64,000 bases of DNA. Source: Tubulanus polymorphus (Eukaryota; Nemertea; Palaeonemertea; Tubulaniformes; Tubulanidae). The stretch is taken from positions 1-64,000 of the forward strand of contig NW_027437433.1 in NCBI RefSeq assembly GCF_964204645.1, in the 5' to 3' direction. The notes under the pieces are model-generated. The model was given only the letters and a program-made list of their open reading frames with translations. It searched no databases and was not told the DNA's origin. How positions within the stretch are numbered: position 1 is the stretch's first letter; every line of letters begins with the position of its first letter. The position numbers and the translations under genes were made by a program. Positions 18,526 to 34,360 of the stretch are shown in pieces.

Positions 18526-21436
18526 TCTGGCTGCATTTGGTTCTGAAGATGATAGACTCGATCCGAAATGATAGGTTAAGGTAAACTGAACTTATTTCGA
18601 GTAGATGGGTTGAAAGATACAGATTTTTCTAGCTAAATATGGTTCTAAAGATGATGAATTATAACTTAATTGATGGGTTTGGGTGTATTGAACTGATATC
18701 AAATAGATAGGTGGAAAGAATAAGAATTTTCTGCCTGCTTTTGGTTCTGAAGATGATGGATTCAATCTGAAAAGATGAGTAAAGGCGTATTGAACTGATT
18801 TCAAATAGATAGGTGGAAAGAAACAGAATTTTCTGGCTGCTTTTGGTTCTAAAGATGATGGATTCAATCTGAAAAGATGAGTAAAGGCGTATTGAACTGA
18901 TTTCAAATAGATAGGTGGAAAGAAACAGAATTTTCTGGCTGCTTTTGGTTCTAAAGATGATGGATTCAATCTGAAAAGATGAGTAAAGGTGTATTGAACT
19001 GATTTAAAATAGATAGGTGGAAAGAATCAGAATTTTCTGGCTGCATTTGGTTCTGAAGATGATAGACTCGATCCGAAATGATAGGTTAAGGTAAACTGAA
19101 CTTATTTCGAGTAGATGGGTTGAAAGATACAGATTTTTCTAGCTAAATATGGTTCTAAAGATGATGAATTCTATCTTTATTGATGGGTTTGGGTGTATTG
19201 AACTGATATCAAATAGATAGGTGGAAAGAATAAGAATTTTCTGGCTGCTTTTGGTTCTGAAGATGATGGATTCAATCTGAAAAGATGGGTTAAGGCTTAT
19301 TGAACTGATTTCAAATAGATAGGTGGAAAGAAACAGAATTTTCTGGCTGCTTTTGGTTCTAAAGATGATGGATTCAATCTGAAAAGATGAGTAAAGGCGT
19401 ATTGAACTGATTTAAAATAGATAGGTGGAAAGAATCAGAATTTTCTGGCTGCATTTGGTTCTGAAGATGATGGATTCAATCTGAAAAGATGGGTTAAGGC
19501 TTATTGAACTGATTTAAAATAGATAGGTGGAAAGAATCAGAATTTTCTGGCTGCTTTTGGTTCTGAAGATGATGGATTCAATCTGAAAAGATGGGTTAAG
19601 GCGTATTGAACTGATTTCAAATAGATAGGTGGAAAGAAACAGAATTTTCTGGCTCCTTTTGGTTCTAAAGATGATGGATTCAATCTGAAAAGATGAGTAA
19701 AGGCGTATTGAACTGATTTCAAATAGATAGGTGGAAAGAAACAGAATTTTCTGGCTGCTTTTGGTTCTAAAGATGATGGATTCAATCTGAAAAGATGAGT
19801 AAAGGCGTATTGAACTGATTTAAAATAGATAGGTGGAAAGAATCAGAATTTTCTGGCTGCATTTGGTTCTGAAGATGATAGACTCGATCCGAAATGATAG
19901 GTTAAGGTAAACTCAACTTATTTCGAGTAGATGGGTTGAAAGATACAGATTTTTCTAGCTAAATATGGTTCTAAAGATGATGAATTCTATCTTAATTGAT
20001 GGGTTTGGGTGTATTGAACTGATATCAAATAGATAGGTGGAAAGAATAAGAATTTTCTGGCTGCTTTTGGTTCTGAAGATGATGGATTCAATCTGAAAAG
20101 ATGAGTAAAGGCGTATTGAACTGATTTCAAATAGATAGGTGGAAAGAAACAGAATTTTCTGGCTGCTTTTGGTTCAAAAGATGATGGATTCAATCTGAAA
20201 AGATGAGTAAAGGCGTATTGAACTGATTTCAAATAGATAGGTGGAAAGAAACAGAATTTTCTGGCTGCTTTTGGTTCTAAAGATGATGGATTCAATCTGA
20301 AAAGATGGGTTAAGGCTTATTGAACTGATTTCAAATAGATAGGTGGAAAGAAACAGAATTTTCTGGCTGCATTTGGTTCTGAAGATGATAGACTCGATCC
20401 GAAATGATAGGTTAAGGTAAACTGAACTTATTTCGAGTAGATGGGTTGAAAGATACAGATTTTTCTAGCTAAATATGGTTCTAAAGATGATGAATTATAA
20501 CTTAATTGATGGGTTTGGGTGTATTGAACTGATATCAAATAGATAGGTGGAAAGAATAAGAATTTTCTGCCTGCTTTTGGTTCTGAAGATGATGGATTCA
20601 ATCTGAAAAGATGAGTAAAGGCGTATTGAACTGATTTCAAATAGATAGGTGGAAAGAAACAGAATTTTCTGGCTGCTTTTGGTTCTAAAGATGATGGATT
20701 CAATCTGAAAAGATGAGTAAAGGCGTATTGAACTGATTTCAAATAGATAGGTGGAAAGAAACAGAATTTTCTGGCTGCTTTTGGTTCTAAAGATGATGGA
20801 TTCAATCTGAAAAGATGAGTAAAGGTGTATTGAACTGATTTAAAATAGATAGGTGGAAAGAATCAGAATTTTCTGGCTGCATTTGGTTCTGAAGATGATA
20901 GACTCGATCCGAAATGATAGGTTAAGGTAAACTGAACTTATTTCGAGTAGATGGGTTGAAAGATACAGATTTTTCTAGCTAAATATGGTTCTAAAGATGA
21001 TGAATTCTATCTTTATTGATGGGTTTGGGTGTATTGAACTGATATCAAATAGATAGGTGGAAAGAATAAGAATTTTCTGGCTGCTTTTGGTTCTGAAGAT
21101 GATGGATTCAATCTGAAAAGATGGGTTAAGGCTTATTGAACTGATTTCAAATAGATAGGTGGAAAGAAACAGAATTTTCTGGCTGCTTTTGGTTCTAAAG
21201 ATGATGGATTCAATCTGAAAAGATGAGTAAAGGCGTATTGAACTGATTTAAAATAGATAGGTGGAAAGAATCAGAATTTTCTGGCTGCATTTGGTTCTGA
21301 AGATGATGGATTCAATCTGAAAAGATGGGTTAAGGCTTATTGAACTGATTTAAAATAGATAGGTGGAAAGAATCAGAATTTTCTGGCTGCTTTTGGTTCT
21401 GAAGATGATGGATTCAATCTGAAAAGATGGGTTAGG
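18526..21436 (+). repeat. 1,836-bp duplication (18 monomers)
   Basis: About 18526-19600 and 20362-21436 share the same monomer series at an offset of exactly 1,836 bp. This includes the private CTGCCTGCTTTTGG variant (18731 and 20567) and the ATCTTTATTGATGG variant of type B. Confidence 0.75.
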
Positions 21437-24400
21437 GCGTATTGAACTGATTTAAAATAGATAGGTTGAAAGAATCAGAATTTTCTGGCTGCTTTTGGTT
21501 CTGAAGATGATGGATTCAATCTGAAAAGATGGGTTAAGGCGTATTGAACTGATTTCAAATAGATAGGTGGAAAGAATCAGAATTTTCTGGCTGCTTTTGG
21601 TTCTAAAGATGATGGATTCAATCTGAAAAGATGGGTTAAGGCTTATTGAACTGATTTAAAATAGATAGGTGGAAAGAATCAGAATTTTCTGGCTGCTTTT
21701 GGTTCTGAAGATGATGGATTCAATCTGAAAAGATGGGTTAGGGCGTATTGAACTGATTTAAAATAGATAGGTGGAAAGAAACCGAATTTTCTGGCTGCTT
21801 TTGTTTCTAAAGATGATGGATCAATGTGAAAAGATGGGTTAAGGCGTATTGAACTGATTTCAAATAGATAGGTGGAAAGAAACAGAATTTTCTGGCTGCT
21901 TTTGGTTCTAAAGATGATGGATTCAATCTGAAAAGATGGGTTAAGGCTTATTGAACTGATTTCAAATAGATAGGTGGAAAGAATCAGAATTTTCTGGCTG
22001 CATTTGGTTCTGAAGATGATAGACTCGATCCGAAATGATAGGTTAAGGTAAACTGAACTTATTTCGAGTAGATGGGTTGAAAGATACAGATTTTTCTAGC
22101 TAAATATGGTTCTAAAGATGATGAATTCTATCTTTATTGATGGGTTTGGGTGTATTGAACTGATATCAAATAGATAGGTGGAAAGAATAAGAATTTTCTG
22201 GCTGCTTTTGGTTCTGAAGATGATGGATTCAATCTGAAAAGATGAGTAAAGGCGTATTGAACTGATTTCAAATAGATAGGTGGAAAGAAACAGAATTTTC
22301 TGGCTGCTTTTGGTTCTAAAGATGATGGATTCAATCTGAAAAGATGGGTTAAGGCTTATTGAACTGATTTAAAATAGATAGGTGGAAAGAATCAGAATTT
22401 TCTGGCTGCTTTTGGTTCTGAAGATGATGGATTCAATCTGAAAAAATGAGTAAAGGCGTATTGAACTGATTTCAAATAGATAGGTGGAAAGAAACAGAAT
22501 TTTCTGGCTGCTTTTGGTTCTGAAGATGATGGATTCAATCTGAAAAGATGAGTAAAGGCGTATTGAACTGATTTCAAATAGATAGGTGGAAAGAAACAGA
22601 ATTTTCTGGCTGCTTTTGGTTCAAAAGATGATGGATTCAATCTGAAAAGATGAGTAAAGGCGTATTGAACTGATTTCAAATAGATAGGTGGAAAGAAACA
22701 GAATTTTCTGGCTGCTTTTGGTTCTAAAGATGATGGATTCAATCTGAAAAGATGAGTAAAGGCGTATTGAACTGATTTCAAATAGATAGGTGGAAAGAAA
22801 CAGAATTTTCTGGCTGCTTTTGGTTCTAAAGATGATGGATTCAATCTGAAAAGATGAGTAAAGGCGTATTGAACTGATTTAAAATAGATAGGTGGAAAGA
22901 ATCAGAATTTTCTGGCTGCATTTGGTTCTGAAGATGATAGACTCGATCCGAAATGATAGGTTAAGGTAAACTGAACTTATTTCGAGTAGATGGGTTGAAA
23001 GATACAGATTTTTCTAGCTAAATATGGTTCTAAAGATGATGAATTCTATCTTAATTGATGGGTTTGGGTGTATTGAACTGATATCAAATAGATAGGTGGA
23101 AAGAATAAGAATTTTCTGGCTGCTTTTGGTTCTGAAGATGATGGATTCAATCTGAAAAGATGAGTAAAGGCGTATTGAACTGATTTCAAATAGATAGGTG
23201 GAAAGAAACAGAATTTTCTGGCTGCTTTTGGTTCTAAAGATGATGGATTCAATCTGAAAAGATGGGTTAAGGCTTATTGAACTGATTTAAAATAGATAGG
23301 TGGAAAGAATCAGAATTTTCTGGCTGCTTTTGGTTCTGAAGATGATGGATTCAATCTGAAAAAATGGGTTAAGGCGTATTGAACTGATTTCAAATAGATA
23401 GGTGGAAAGAAACCGAATTTTCTGGCCTCTTTTGGTTCTAAAGATGATGGATTCAATCTGAAAAGATGGGTTAAGGCTTATTGAACTGATTTCAAATAGA
23501 TAGGTGGAAAGAATCAGAATTTTCTGGCTGCATTTGGTTCTGAAGATGATAGACTCGATCCGAAATGATAGGTTAAGGTAAACTGAACTTATTTCGAGTA
23601 GATGGGTTGAAAGATACAGATTTTTCTAGCTAAATATGGTTCTAAAGATGATGAATTATAACTTAATTGATGGGTTTGGGTGTATTGAACTGATATCAAA
23701 TAGATAGGTGGAAAGAATAAGAATTTTCTGGCTGCTTTTGGTTCTGAAGATGATGGATTCAATCTGAAAAGATGAGTAAAGGCGTATTGAACTGATTTCA
23801 AATAGATAGGTGGAAAGAAACAGAATTTTCTGGCTGCTTTTGGTTCTAAAGATGATGGATTCAATCTGAAAAGATGGGTTAAGGCTTATTGAACTGATTT
23901 AAAATAGATAGGTGGAAAGAATCAGAATTTTCTGGCTGCTTTTGGTTCTGAAGATGATGGATTCAATCTGAAAAGATGGGTTAAGGCGTATTGAACTGAT
24001 TTCAAATAGATAGGTGGAAAGAAACCGAATTTTCTGGCTGCTTTTGTTTCTAAAGATGATGGATCAATGTGAAAAGATGGGTTAAGGCGTATTGAACTGA
24101 TTTCAAATAGATGGGTGGAAAGAAACCGAATTTTCTGGCTGCTTTTGGTTCTAAAGATGACGGATTCAATCTGAAAAGATGGGTTAAGGCTTATTGAACT
24201 GATTTCAAATAGATAGGTGGAAAGAATCAGAATTTTCTGGCTGCATTTGGTTCTGAAGATGATAGACTCGATCCGAAATGATAGGTTAAGGTAAACTGAA
24301 CTTATTTCGAGTAGATGGGTTGAAAGATACAGATTTTTCTAGCTAAATATGGTTCTAAAGATGATGAATTATAACTTAATTGATGGGTTTGGGTGTATTG

Positions 24401-25939
24401 AACTGATATCAAATAGATAGGTGGAAAGAATAAGAATTTTCTGGCTGCTTTTGGTTCTGAAGATGATGGATTCAATCTGAAAAGATGAGTAAAGGCGTAT
24501 TGAACTGATTTCAAATAGATAGGTGGAAAGAAACAGAATTTTCTGGCTGCTTTTGGTTCTAAAGATGATGGATTCAATCTGAAAAGATGGGTTAAGGCTT
24601 ATTGAACTGATTTAAAATAGATAGGTGGAAAGAATCAGAATTTTCTGGCTGCTTTTGGTTCTGAAGATGATGGATTCAATCTGAAAAGATGGGTTAAGGC
24701 GTATTGAACTGATTTCAAATAGATAGGTGGAAAGAAACCGAATTTTCTGGCTGCTTTTGTTTCTAAAGATGATGGATCAATGTGAAAAGATGGGTTAAGG
24801 CGTATTGAACTGATTTCAAATAGATAGGTGGAAAGAAACAGAATTTTCTGGCTGCTTTTGGTTCTAAAGATGATGGATTCAATCTGAAAAGATGGGTTAA
24901 GGCTTATTGAACTGATTTCAAATAGAAAGGTGGAAAGAATCAGAATTTTCTGGCTGCATTTGGTCCTGAAGATGATAGACTCGATCCGAAATGATAGGTT
25001 AAGGTAAACTGAACTTATTTCGAGTAGATGGGTTGAAAGATTCAGATTTTTCTAGCTAAATATGGTTCTAAAGATGATGAATTCTATCTTAATTGATGGG
25101 TTTGGGTGTATTGAACTGATATCAAATAGATAGGTGGAAAGAATAAGAATTTTCTGGCTGCTTTTGGTTCTGAAGATGATGGATTCAATCTGAAAAGATG
25201 AGTAAAGGCGTATTGAACTGATTTCAAATAGATAGGTGGAAAGAAACCGAATTTTCTGGCTGCTTTTGGTTCTGAAGATGATGGATTCAATCTGAAAAGA
25301 TGAGTAAAGGCGTATTGAACTGATTTCAAATAGATAGGTGGAAAGAAACAGAATTTTCTGGCTGCATTTGGTTCTAAAGATGATGGATTCAATCTGAAAA
25401 GATGAGTAAAGGCGTATTGAACTGATTTAAAATAGATAGGTGGAAAGAATCAGAATTTTCTGGCTGCATTTGGTTCTGAAGATGATAGACTCGATCCGAA
25501 ATGATAGGTTAAGGTAAACTGAACTTATTTCGAGTAGATGGGTTGAAAGATACAGATTTTTCTAGCTAAATATGGTTCTAAAGATGATGAATTCTATCTT
25601 AATTGATGGGTTTGGGTGTATTGAACTGATATCAAATAGATAGGTGGAAAGAATAAGAATTTTCTGGCTGCTTTTGGTTCTGAAGATGATGGATTCAATC
25701 TGAAAAGATGAGTAAAGGCGTATTGAACTGATTTCAAATAGATAGGTGGAAAGAAACAGAATTTTCTGGCTGCTTTTGGTTCTAAAGATGATGGATTCAA
25801 TCTGAAAAGATGAGTAAAGGCGTATTGAACTGATTTCAAATAGATAGGTGGAAAGAAACAGAATTTTCTGGCTGCTTTTGGTTCTAAAGATGATGGATTC
25901 AATCTGAAAAGATGGGTTAAGGCTTATTGAACTGATTTC

Positions 25940-28900
25940 AAATATATAGGTGGAAAGAAACAGAATTTTCTGGCTGCTTTTGGTTCTAAAGATGATGGAT
26001 TCAATCTGAAAAGATGGGTTAAGGCTTATTGAACTGATTTAAAATAGATAGGTGGAAAGAATCAGAATTTTCTGGCTGCTTTTGGTTCTGAAGATGATGG
26101 ATTCAATCTGAAAAGATGGGTTAAGGCGTATTGAACTGATTTCAAATAGATAGGTGGAAAGAAACCGAATTTTCTGGCTGCTTTTGTTTCTAAAGATGAT
26201 GGATCAATGTGAAAAGATGGGTTAAGGCGTATTGAACTGATTTCAAATAGATAGGTGGAAAGAAACAGAATTTTCTGGCTGCTTTTGGTTCTAAAGATGA
26301 TGGATTCAATCTGAAAAGATGGGTTAAGGCTTATTGAACTGATTTCAAATAGAAAGGTGGAAAGAATCAGAATTTTCTGGCTGCATTTGGTCCTGAAGAT
26401 GATAGACTCGATCCGAAATGATAGGTTAAGGTAAACTGAACTTATTTCGAGTAGATGGGTTGAAAGATACAGATTTTTCTAGCTAAATATGGTTCTAAAG
26501 ATGATGAATTATAACTCAATTGATGGGTTTGGGTGTATTGAACTGATATCAAATAGATAGGTGGAAAGAATAAGAATTTTCTGGCTGCTTTTGGTTCTGA
26601 AGATGATGGATTCAATCTGAAAAGATGAGTAAAGGCGTATTGAACTGATTTCAAATAGATAGGTGGAAAGAAACAGAATTTTCTGGCTGCTTTTGGTTCT
26701 AAAGATGATGGATTCAATCTGAAAAGATGGGTTAAGGCTTATTGAACTGATTTCAAATAGATAGGTGGAAAGAATCAGAATTTTCTGGCTGCATTTGGTT
26801 CTGAAGATGATAGACTCGATCCAAAATGATAGGTTAAGGTAAACTGAACTTATTTCGAGTAGATGGGTTGTAAGATACAGATTTTTCTAGCTAAATATGG
26901 TTCTAAAGATGATGAATTCTATCTTAATTGATGGGTTTGGGTGTATTGAACTGATATCAAATAGATAGGTGGAAAGAATAAGAATTTTCTGGCTGCTTTT
27001 GGTTCTGAAGATGATGGATTCAATCTGAAAAGATGAGTAAAGGCGTATTGAACTGATTTCAAATAGATAGGTGGAAAGAAACCGAATTTTCTGGCTGCTT
27101 TTGGTTCTAAAGATGATGGATTCAATCTGAAAAGATGGGTTAAGGCTTATTGAACTGATTTCAAATAGATAGGTTGAAAGAATCAGAATTTTCTGGCTGC
27201 ATTTGGTTCTGAAGATGATAGACTCGATCCGAAATGATAGGTTAAGGTAAACTGAACTTATTTCGAGTAGATGGTTTGAAAGATACAGATTTTTCTAGCT
27301 AAATATGGTTCTAAAGATGATGAATTCTATCTTAATTGATGGGTTTGGGTGTATTGAACTGATATCAAATAGATAGGTGGAAAGAATAAGAATTTTCTGG
27401 CTGCTTTTGGTTCTAAAGATGATGGATTCAATCTGAAAAGATGGGTTAAGGCTTATTGAACTGATTTCAAATAGATAGGTGGAAAGAAACAGAATTTTCT
27501 GGCTGCTTTTGGTTCTAAAGATGATGGATTCAATCTGAAAAGATGAGTAAAGGCGTATTGAACTGATTTCAAATAGATAGGTGGAAAGAAACAGAATTTT
27601 CTGGCTGCTTTTGGTTCAAAAGATGATGGATTCAATCTGAAAAGATGAGTAAAGGCGTATTGAACTGATTTCAAATAGATAGGTGGAAAGAAACAGAATT
27701 TTCTGGCTGCTTTTGGTTATAAAGATGATGGATTCAATCTGAAAAGATGAGTAAAGGCGTATCGAACTGATTTCAAATAGATAGGTGGAAAGAAACAGAA
27801 TTTTCTGGCTGCTTTTGGTTCTAAAGATGATGGATTCAATCTGAAAAGATGGGTTAAGGCTTATTGAACTGATTTAAAATAGATAGGTGGAAAGAATCAG
27901 AATTTTCTGGCTGCTTTTGGTTCTGAAGATGATGGATTCAATCTGAAAAGATGGGTTAAGGCGTATTGAACTGATTTCAAATAGATAGGTGGAAAGAAAC
28001 AGAATTTTCTGGCTGCTTTTGGTTCTAAAGATGATGGATTCAATCTGAAAAGATGAGTAAAGGCGTATTGAACTGATTTCAAATAGATAGGTGGAAAGAA
28101 ACAGAATTTTCTGGCTGCTTTTGGTTCTAAAGATGATGGATTCAATCTGAAAAGATGAGTAAAGGCGTATTGAACTGATTTAAAATAGATAGGTGGAAAG
28201 AATCAGAATTTTCTGGCTGCATTTGGTTCTGAAGATGATAGACTCGATCCGAAATGATAGGTTAAGGTAAACTGAACTTATTTCGAGTAGATGGGTTGAA
28301 AGATACAGATTTTTCTAGCTAAATATGGTTCTAAAGATGATGAATTCTATCTTAATTGATGGGTTTGGGTGTATTGAACTGATATCAAATAGATAGGTGG
28401 AAAGAATAAGAATTTTCTGGCTGCTTTTGGTTCTGAAGATGATGGATTCAATCTGAAAAGATGAGTAAAGGCGTATTGAACTGATTTCAAATAGATAGGT
28501 GGAAAGAAACAGAATTTTCTGGCTGCTTTTGGTTCAAAAGATGATGGATTCAATCTGAAAAGATGAGTAAAGGCGTATTGAACTGATTTCAAATAGATAG
28601 GTGGAAAGAAACAGAATTTTCTGGCTGCTTTTGGTTATAAAGATGATGGATTCAATCTGAAAAGATGGGTTAAGGCTTATTGAACTGATTTAAAATAGAT
28701 AGGTGGAAAGAATCAGAATTTTCTGGCTGCATTTGGTTCTGAAGATGATAGACTCGATCCGAAATGATAGGTTAAGGTAAACTGAACTTATTTCGAGTAG
28801 ATGGGTTGAAAGATACAGATTTTTCTAGCTAAATATGGTTCTAAAGATGATGAATTATAACTTAATTGATGGGTTTGGGTGTATTGAACTGATATCAAAT

Positions 28901-31900
28901 AGATAGGTGGAAAGAATAAGAATTTTCTGCCTGCTTTTGGTTCTGAAGATGATGGATTCAATCTGAAAAGATGAGTAAAGGCGTATTGAACTGATTTCAA
29001 ATAGATAGGTGGAAAGAAACAGAATTTTCTGGCTGCTTTTGGTTCTAAAGATGATGGATTCAATCTGAAAAGATGAGTAAAGGCGTATTGAACTGATTTC
29101 AAATAGATAGGTGGAAAGAAACAGAATTTTCTGGCTGCTTTTGGTTCTAAAGATGATGGATTCAATCTGAAAAGATGAGTAAAGGCGTATTGAACTGATT
29201 TAAAATAGATAGGTGGAAAGAATCAGAATTTTCTGGCTGCATTTGGTTCTGAAGATGATAGACTCGATCCGAAATGATAGGTTAAGGTAAACTGAACTTA
29301 TTTCGAGTAGATGGGTTGAAAGATACAGATTTTTCTAGCTAAATATGGTTCTAAAGATGATGAATTCTATCTTTATTGATGGGTTTGGGTGTATTGAACT
29401 GATATCAAATAGATAGGTGGAAAGAATAAGAATTTTCTGGCTGCTTTTGGTTCTGAAGATGATGGATTCAATCTGAAAAGATGGGTTAAGGCTTATTGAA
29501 CTGATTTCAAATAGATAGGTGGAAAGAAACAGAATTTTCTGGCTGCTTTTGGTTCTAAAGATGATGGATTCAATCTGAAAAGATGAGTAAAGGCGTATTG
29601 AACTGATTTAAAATAGATAGGTGGAAAGAATCAGAATTTTCTGGCTGCATTTGGTTCTGAAGATGATAGACTCGATCCGAAATGATAGGTTAAGGTAAAC
29701 TGAACTTATTTCGAGTAGATGGGTTGAAAGATACAGATTTTTCTAGCTAAATATGGTTCTAAAGATGATGAATTATAACTTAATTGATGGGTTTGGGTGT
29801 ATTGAACTGATATCAAATAGATAGGTGGAAAGAATAAGAATTTTCTGGCTGCTTTTGGTTCTGAAGATGATGGATTCAATCTGAAAAGATGAGTAAAGGC
29901 GTATTGAACTGATTTCAAATAGATAGGTGGAAAGAAACAGAATTTTCTGGCTGCTTTTGGTTCAAAAGATGATGGATTCAATCTGAAAAGATGAGTAAAG
30001 GCGTATTGAACTGATTTCAAATAGATAGGTGGAAAGAAACAGAATTTTCTGGCTGCTTTTGGTTCTAAAGATGATGGATTCAATCTGAAAAGATGAGTAA
30101 AGGCGTATTGAACTGATTTAAAATAGATAGGTGGAAAGAATCAGAATTTTCTGGCTGCATTTGGTTCTGAAGATGATAGACTCGATCCGAAATGATAGGT
30201 TAAGGTAAACTGAACTTATTTCGAGTAGATGGGGTGAAAGATACAGATTTTTCTAGCTAAATATGGTTCTAAAGATGATGAATTCTATCTTAATTGATGG
30301 GTTTGGGTGTATTGAACTGATATCAAATAGATAGGTGGAAAGAATAAGAATTTTCTGGCTGCTTTTGGTTCTGAAGATGATGGATTCAATCTGAAAAGAT
30401 GAGTAAAGGCGTATTGAACTGATTTCAAATAGATAGGTGGAAAGAAACAGAATTTTCTGGCTGCTTTTGGTTCTAAAGATGATGGATTCAATCTGAAAAG
30501 ATGGGTTAAGGCTTATTGAACTGATTTCAAATAGATAGGTGGAAAGAAACAGAATTTTCTGGCTGCTTTTGGTTCTAAAGATGATGGATTCAATCTGAAA
30601 AGATGGGTTAAGGCTTATTGAACTGATTTAAAATAGATAGGTGGAAAGAAACCGAATTTTCTGGCTGCTTTTGTTTCTAAAGATGATGGATCAATGTGAA
30701 AAGATGGGTTAAGGCGTATTGAACTGATTTCAAATAGATAGGTGGAAAGAAACAGAATTTTCTGGCTGCTTTTGGTTCTAAAGATGATGGATTCAATCTG
30801 AAAAGATGGGTTAAGGCTTATTGAACTGATTTAAAATAGATAGGTGGAAAGAATCAGAATTTTCTGGCTGCTTTTGGTTCTGAAGATGATGGATTCAATC
30901 TGAAAAGATGGGTTAAGGCGTATTGAACTGATTTCAAATAGATAGGTGGAAAGAAACCGAATTTTCTGGCTGCTTTTGTTTCTAAAGATGATGGATCAAT
31001 GTGAAAAGATGGGTTAAGGCGTATTGAACTGATTTCAAATAGATAGGTGGAAAGAAACAGAATTTTCTGGCTGCTTTTGGTTCTAAAGATGATGGATTCA
31101 ATCTGAAAAGATGGGTTAAGGCTTATTGAACTGATTTCAAATAGATAGGTGGAAAGAAACAGAATTTTCTGGCTGCATTTGGTCCTGAAGATGATAGACT
31201 CGATCCGAAATGATAGGTTAAGGTAAACTGAACTTATTTCGAGTAGATGGGTTGAAAGATACAGATTTTTCTAGCTAAATATGGTTCTAAAGATGATGAA
31301 TTATAACTCAATTGATGGGTTTGGGTGTATTGAACTGATATCAAATAGATAGGTGGAAAGAATAAGAATTTTCTGGCTGCTTTTGGTTCTGAAGATGATG
31401 GATTCAATCTGAAAAGATGAGTAAAGGCGTATTGAACTGATTTCAAATAGATAGGTGGAAAGAAACAGAATTTTCTGGCTGCTTTTGGTTCTAAAGATGA
31501 TGGATTCAATCTGAAAAGATGGGTTAAGGCTTATTGAACTGATTTCAAATAGATAGGTGGAAAGAATCAGAATTTTCTGGCTGCATTTGGTTCTGAAGAT
31601 GATAGACTCGATCCGAAATGATAGGTTAAGGTAAACTGAACTTATTTCGAGTAGATGGGTTGAAAGATACAGATTTTTCTAGCTAAATATGGTTCTAAAG
31701 ATGATGAATTCTATCTTAATTGATGGGTTTGGGTGTATTGAACTGATATCAAATAGATAGGTGGAAAGAATAAGAATTTTCTGGCTGCTTTTGGTTCTGA
31801 AGATGATGGATTCAATCTGAAAAGATGAGTAAAGGCGTATTGAACTGATTTCAAATAGATAGGTGGAAAGAAACCGAATTTTCTGGCTGCTTTTGGTTCT

Positions 31901-32121
31901 GAAGATGATGGATTCAATCTGAAAAGATGAGTAAAGGCGTATTGAACTGATTTCAAATAGATAGGTGGAAAGAAACAGAATTTTCTGGCTGCTTTTGGTT
32001 CTAAAGATGATGGATTCAATCTGAAAAGATGAGTAAAGGCGTATTGAACTGATTTCAAATAGATAGGTGGAAAGAAACAGAATTTTCTGGCTGCTTTTGG
32101 TTCTAAAGATGATGGATTCAA
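25940..32121 (+). repeat. Large higher-order block, copy 1
   Basis: Shares ordered private variants with 38072-44457 at offset 12,132 bp, stepping to 12,234 and then 12,336 as two extra 102-bp monomers are gained in copy 2. Markers: AATATATAGG (25941/38073), CCAAAATGAT (26821/38953), ATCGAACTGA (27761/39995), GATGGGGTGAAAG (about 30.23/42.46 kb). Confidence 0.8.
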
Positions 32122-34360
32122 TCTGAAAAGATGAGTAAAGGCGTATTGAACTGATTTAAAATAGATAGGTGGAAAGAATCAGAATTTTCTGGCTGCATTT
32201 GGTTCTGAAGATGATAGACTCGATCCGAAATGATAGGTTAAGGTAAACTGAACTTATTTCGAGTAGATGGGTTGAAAGATACAGATTTTTCTAGCTAAAT
32301 ATGGTTCTAAAGATGATGAATTCTATCTTAATTGATGGGTTTGGGTGTATTGAACTGATATCAAATAGATAGGTGGAAAGAATAAGAATTTTCTGGCTGC
32401 TTTTGGTTCTGAAGATGATGGATTCAATCTGAAAAGATGAGTAAAGGCGTATTGAACTGATTTCAAATAGATAGGTGGAAAGAAACAGAATTTTCTGGCT
32501 GCTTTTGGTTCTAAAGATGATGGATTCAATCTGAAAAGATGAGTAAAGGCGTATTGAACTGATTTCAAATAGATAGGTGGAAAGAAACAGAATTTTCTGG
32601 CTGCATTTGGTTCTAAAGATGATGGATTCAATCTGAAAAGATGAGTAAAGGCGTATTGAACTGATTTAAAATAGATAGGTGGAAAGAATCAGAATTTTCT
32701 GGCTGCATTTGGTTCTGAAGATGATAGACTCGATCCGAAATGATAGGTTAAGGTAAACTGAACTTATTTCGAGTAGATGGGTTGAAAGATACATATTTTT
32801 CTAGCTAAATATGGTTCTAAAGATGATGAATTCTATCTTAATTGATGGGTTTGGGTGTATTGAACTGATATCAAATAGATAGGTGGAAAGAATAAGAATT
32901 TTCTGGCTGCATTTGGTTCTAAAGATGATGGATTCAATCTGAAAAGATGGGTTAAGGCGTATTGAACTGATTTCAAATAGATAGGTGGAAAGAAACCGAA
33001 TTTTCTGGCTGCTTTTGTTTCTAAAGATGATGGATCAATGTGAAAAGATGGGTTAAGGCGTATTGAACTGATTTCAAATAGATAGGTGGAAAGAAACAGA
33101 ATTTTCTGGCTGCTTTTGGTTCTAAAGATGATGGATTCAATCTGAAAAGATGGGTTAAGGCTTATTGAACTGATTTCAAATAGAAAGGTGGAAAGAATCA
33201 GAATTTTCTGGCTGCATTTGGTCCTGAAGATGATAGACTCGATCCGAAATGATAGGTTAAGGTAAACTGAACTTATTTCGAGTAGATGGGTTGAAAGATT
33301 CAGATTTTTCTAGCTAAATATGGTTCTAAAGATGATGAATTCTATCTTAATTGATGGGTTTGGGTGTATTGAACTGATATCAAATAGATAGGTGGAAAGA
33401 ATAAGAATTTTCTGGCTGCTTTTGGTTCTGAAGATGATGGATTCAATCTGAAAAGATGGGTTAAGGCTTATTGAACTGATTTCAAATAGATAGGTGGAAA
33501 GAATCAGAATTTTCTGGCTGCATTTGGTTCTGAAGATGATAGACTCGATCCGAAATGATAGGTTAAGGTAAACTGAACTTATTTCGAGTAGATGGGTTGA
33601 AAGATACAGATTTTTCTAGCTAAATATGGTTCTAAAGATGATGAATTATAACTTAATTGATGGGTTTGGGTGTATTGAACTGATATCAAATAGATAGGTG
33701 GAAAGAATAAGAATTTTCTGGCTGCTTTTGGTTCTGAAGATGATGGATTCAATCTGAAAAGATGAGTAAAGGCGTATTGAACTGATTTCAAATAGATAGG
33801 TGGAAAGAAACAGAATTTTCTGGCTGCTTTTGGTTCTAAAGATGATGGATTCAATCTGAAAAGATGGGTTAAGGCTTATTGAACTGATTTAAAATAGATA
33901 GGTGGAAAGAATCAGAATTTTCTGGCTGCTTTTGGTTCTGAAGATGATGGATTCAATCTGAAAAGATGGGTTAAGGCGTATTGAACTGATTTCAAATAGA
34001 TAGGTGGAAAGAAACCGAATTTTCTGGCTGCTTTTGTTTCTAAAGATGATGGATCAATGTGAAAAGATGGGTTAAGGCGTATTGAACTGATTTCAAATAG
34101 ATAGGTGGAAAGAAACAGAATTTTCTGGCTGCTTTTGGTTCTAAAGATGATGGATTCAATCTGAAAAGATGGGTTAAGGCTTATTGAACTGATTTCAAAT
34201 AGAAAGGTGGAAAGAATCAGAATTTTCTGGCTGCATTTGGTCCTGAAGATGATAGACTCGATCCGAAATGATAGGTTAAGGTAAACTGAACTTATTTCGA
34301 GTAGATGGGTTGAAAGATTCAGATTTTTCTAGCTAAATATGGTTCTAAAGATGATGAATT